Origin: Galaxea fascicularis
Lineage: Eukaryota; Cnidaria; Anthozoa; Scleractinia; Euphylliidae
DNA: 64,000 nucleotides
Reading direction: 5' to 3'
NCBI GenBank assembly: GCA_948470475.1
Contig: OX419344.1
Location: 25,590,725-25,654,724 of the forward strand
How positions within the stretch are numbered: the stretch's first letter is position 1; every line of letters begins with the position of its first letter. The notes beneath the pieces are model-generated. The model saw only the letters and a list, made by a program, of their open reading frames with translations, was not told the origin of the DNA and did not search any database. Both the position numbers and the translations under genes were made by a program. Positions 61,489 to 64,000 of this stretch are shown here, one piece after another.

Positions 61489-61879
61489 TTAGGAACGAAT
61501 GAAATAGAGGTCTGGAAGAGCTATAGGATTACTCTTCAGATGAGGGCAAGTTGAGAATGGGGACCAAAACAAATTTGTGGTAATACTGATCACGCCTAAC
61601 TGGAAAGCCAACTCTGACGGGGAGGGTTTGTTTCCTGGGCTGATGTAACGTTGCCCATGAGTAGAGTTAAGTCCTTCACACAAAAATTGAATCTTCTTAG
61701 GTCTTTGTATTTTTTACCAACTACGGCGAGAGCTGATTTTTATTTCAAAGTAATTTTATCATGAGTCACCTATGGTTTGGTTGTTTGGGGCTCCTGTGGC
61801 AAATCTAACCCAGCGATCAGGCCCTAGCCCAAAGCAACTGGTTTACCATTAATTGGCTGTACGAATAAAGATTACTTTC

Positions 61880-62122
61880 ATTAGTACGCGACTGTTTTTA
61901 TGACTTTTCTCCCGTTCCTATTAAGCAACTGTTTACGAAATATGATTGTAACTATAACCTACGAAGGAAAATGACCTTGTTGCCGAAGCCGGACTCAGAA
62001 CTTCTTCGCAAGTCCACTTGTTACAAAGCCATATCCCTATGGAATTCTCTCGAAAAGCATACACGTTCAATCGCAAACAACGTAGAATTCCATGTACATA
62101 GCTTAGTACATTTATACTTTTA
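61880..62122 (+). pseudogene. Short LINE RT C-terminal remnant
   Basis: An open stretch translating to YNLRRKMTLLPKP, then SELLRKSTCYKAISLWNSL, ending in a stop. YNLR...LLRKS...A-x-LWNSL is the standard tail of CR1/L2-like ORF2. The rest of the element is absent. Confidence 0.6.
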
Positions 62123-62369
62123 ATTGTTTTAAGTTTTTATCTATTTTTAAATAGCGTTTTTTAACTTTTTTAAATACACGACCACATCAGCTCCGCTGTA
62201 ATTTTTATCGTTTTTAAATAAATGTTGTTGTTTGTTGATTGGCCTTACTAAAAGATGTCTCAGCGCTCTTCACAGCGAAGAATTTTATGTTCACCAAACA
62301 AAGGTCAGTTGTAACAAAAAAACTTTATCCTCCATATTCCCGAGATCCAGGGTAGTAAAGTAATCGCGC

Positions 62370-63221
62370 TGTCTCTTTTCGCTGATGACTCTTTTCGCTG
62401 ATGACACCAACATTTTTTTTTCATCTAAAAATATTGCAGATTTGGAATCAACTGTAAATGAAGAACTTATGAATGTCATTAAATACTGTGATGTGAATAA
62501 ATTATCCATTAATTTTAAAAAAACTAACTACATGATTATTGCATCACCTAAGAAAAAATCATCTATTAATCTAACAGCTTGTAATATTCAACAAAAACGT
62601 ACCATTAAGTACCTAGGTATATTTATTGATGAGAACCTCAAATGGGATGCTCAAATACAGCATGTCAACAAACGAATAGCAAAAAATTTGGGTATCCTTA
62701 ATAAGCTTCGCTATTATGTGTCCGTTAGTTCTCTTAGGCAACTCTACTATAATCTTATTTATCCTTATATTTCTTATGGTTTGGCAAGCTGGGGATCGGC
62801 ATGCCAAACCAGACTTCAAACTGTAAGGAAAAAGCAGAATAAGTGTATTCGCTCCATATTCTTTGCTTCCCCAAGAGAAAATGCTTCCATTTATTACAAA
62901 TTGCTTGAATTGCATAATCTTGACAATATATTTAACATTAAGATAGCATCCCTAGTTTATAAACTTAAATACCTTCCGAGCAATACTCCTGCTGCTCTTA
63001 ATAAATTAATCACACCCTCAAGTGGAGTGCATAACTATAACACTAGATATGCCTCAAAAGAGAACTTATATAGACCAGTTTCCAGAACCAACTATGGCCT
63101 TTCAAGATTTATATCTATGGCCTCTAGAGTTTGGGAAAAAGTACCTTACAATTTGAAGATTTTGCCCTTTTCTTCTTTTATTCAACAATATAAGCGTTAT
63201 CTCCTTGTCAATCAAACTTAA
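62370..63221 (+). pseudogene. 5'-truncated LINE with intact RT C-terminal half (CR1/L2-like)
   Basis: A continuous frame of 278 codons begins at the FADD catalytic box of the reverse transcriptase (LFADDTNIF). It runs through KTNYMII, KYLGIFIDENLKW, YYNLIYPYISYGLASWG, NTRYASKENLY and ASRVWEKVPYNLK to a natural stop. No frameshift or stop interrupts it, so it is the youngest-looking LINE in the window. It lacks the RT fingers and the endonuclease and cannot be active. The 5' junction carries a directly repeated TCTTTTCGCTGATGAC. Confidence 0.85.
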
Positions 63222-64000
63222 TTTATATTACTGTATCTTTATATAAATCATATTCATGTAATTCGGTATATAATTCCACTCAAATTGTAGTAAGAAAAAG
63301 TCTAAATAGAAATATTAATGTATATAGATATAATTTGATGTATATAGATGTATTAATAATTTACTACTTAATGAATTGTTATTTATTTCTTTTCTCTTTG
63401 TAAATCTTAAATTTAGTATGCTAGCTTATTACAAATATTTTTCTTTCTCGTGAAATCATGTGGTAGTGACCATCTCGAAAGCATTTGCTACTATGGTCAC
63501 TACGCACCTTTCCTTTTTTTCCTACAATATGTAAAAACTTTGCTCTTTTTTCTTTCCTTTCTATTTTTTTTACTTTAACTGTACTTAATGACATAAATAG
63601 TGCAAAAAATAAAGAATCTGAAGAATCTGGGGCATTCTCTCTTTTTGCAGCTCGTCTATTCTCTTTGCCAGTTCTGCTACGTTGTGGCTGGTTGTACACT
63701 GGTTGAAATTATAACAAAGCTGTATGACCTACCCCATTGTCGGTAGCCGAGAGGAATCACGACTCCATTACAATGAACGATTGGACGATTGGATGAGAAG
63801 GGAAAGTGTAAATTACGCGCGTGGGCACAGAGAGCGAGGCAGTTGGAGGAAAAATAAACGGGGGGACAACACAATCCTAAAAGAGTTTATTGAATGCACG
63901 AAAATCCGCAAGCGCAGAGAAAAAAAGTTTTCGAGTGACGAAGCCACTGGAAAAGGAGGGAATCCCGTATTGTTATAATTTTTGGCACTTTTCTCCCAGA
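63222..64000. other. Downstream sequence, LINE 3' region and unassigned DNA
   Basis: 63222-63420 is AT-rich and probably the 3' UTR of the LINE. From about 63720 an 84-codon frame (63724-63978, +) is rich in Arg, Lys and Glu but matches nothing I recognise, and the window ends soon after. No gene is claimed. Confidence 0.4.

Noticed and set aside
1..64000. CRISPR array, tRNA, rRNA or prokaryotic operon
   Set aside because: No spaced direct-repeat array or cloverleaf/rRNA core was seen, and the introns and genes are those of an animal.

Overview
The window reads as animal nuclear DNA, AT-rich and gene-poor. It has GT-AG introns, AATAAA signals, many small inverted-repeat transposons and decayed LINE retrotransposons. 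The gene set (two rhodopsin-class neuropeptide-receptor-like GPCRs, a C2H2 zinc-finger gene, a CCDC160-like coiled-coil gene and an ANKMY1 orthologue) and the style of the repeats suggest an anthozoan cnidarian, most likely a stony coral. That placement rests on my recognition of the sequences; no search was run.

Layout. 1-31 kb holds two paralogous GPCR genes on the + strand, about 22 kb apart (4.0-5.8 kb and 25.6-28.1 kb). In both models a short first coding exon joins the main exon through a phase-1 intron at the same place, just before the extracellular N-terminus. The receptors have DRC and DRS where most relatives have DRY. The first is followed, in frame after its stop codon, by a further 109 open codons. 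31.6-33.5 kb holds a nine-finger C2H2 gene on the - strand, modelled in three exons. 33.5-43.7 kb is nearly empty apart from one short ORF with a predicted signal anchor. 43.7-60.6 kb holds two + strand genes: a single-coding-exon CCDC160-like gene, then ANKMY1. ANKMY1 could be rebuilt as 13 coding exons (46725-59903) with every splice phase consistent. It gives 1146 residues: MORN repeats, ankyrin repeats and a C-terminal MYND zinc finger. 60.6-64 kb is mostly transposon remains.

Mobile DNA. Elements with visible termini include a piggyBac-like MITE with TTAA duplications (14.13 kb), a Harbinger/Tourist-like MITE with TTA duplications (61.1 kb), three TA-flanked pogo/Tc1-like MITEs in or near ANKMY1, a 55-bp-arm hairpin in ANKMY1 intron 1, and a foldback element at 30.67-31.14 kb with a nearly perfect 65-bp-arm palindrome inside it. 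LINE remains include an APE-endonuclease piece, an R2/NeSL-like restriction-like-endonuclease piece and several CR1/L2-like reverse-transcriptase tails.

The genes do not form an operon or a recognisable pathway. I see no CRISPR array, no tRNA or rRNA gene and no clear new multi-gene system. The observations most worth following are the shared GPCR gene structure with very short start exons, the in-frame extension after the first GPCR, and the transcribed long hairpins.
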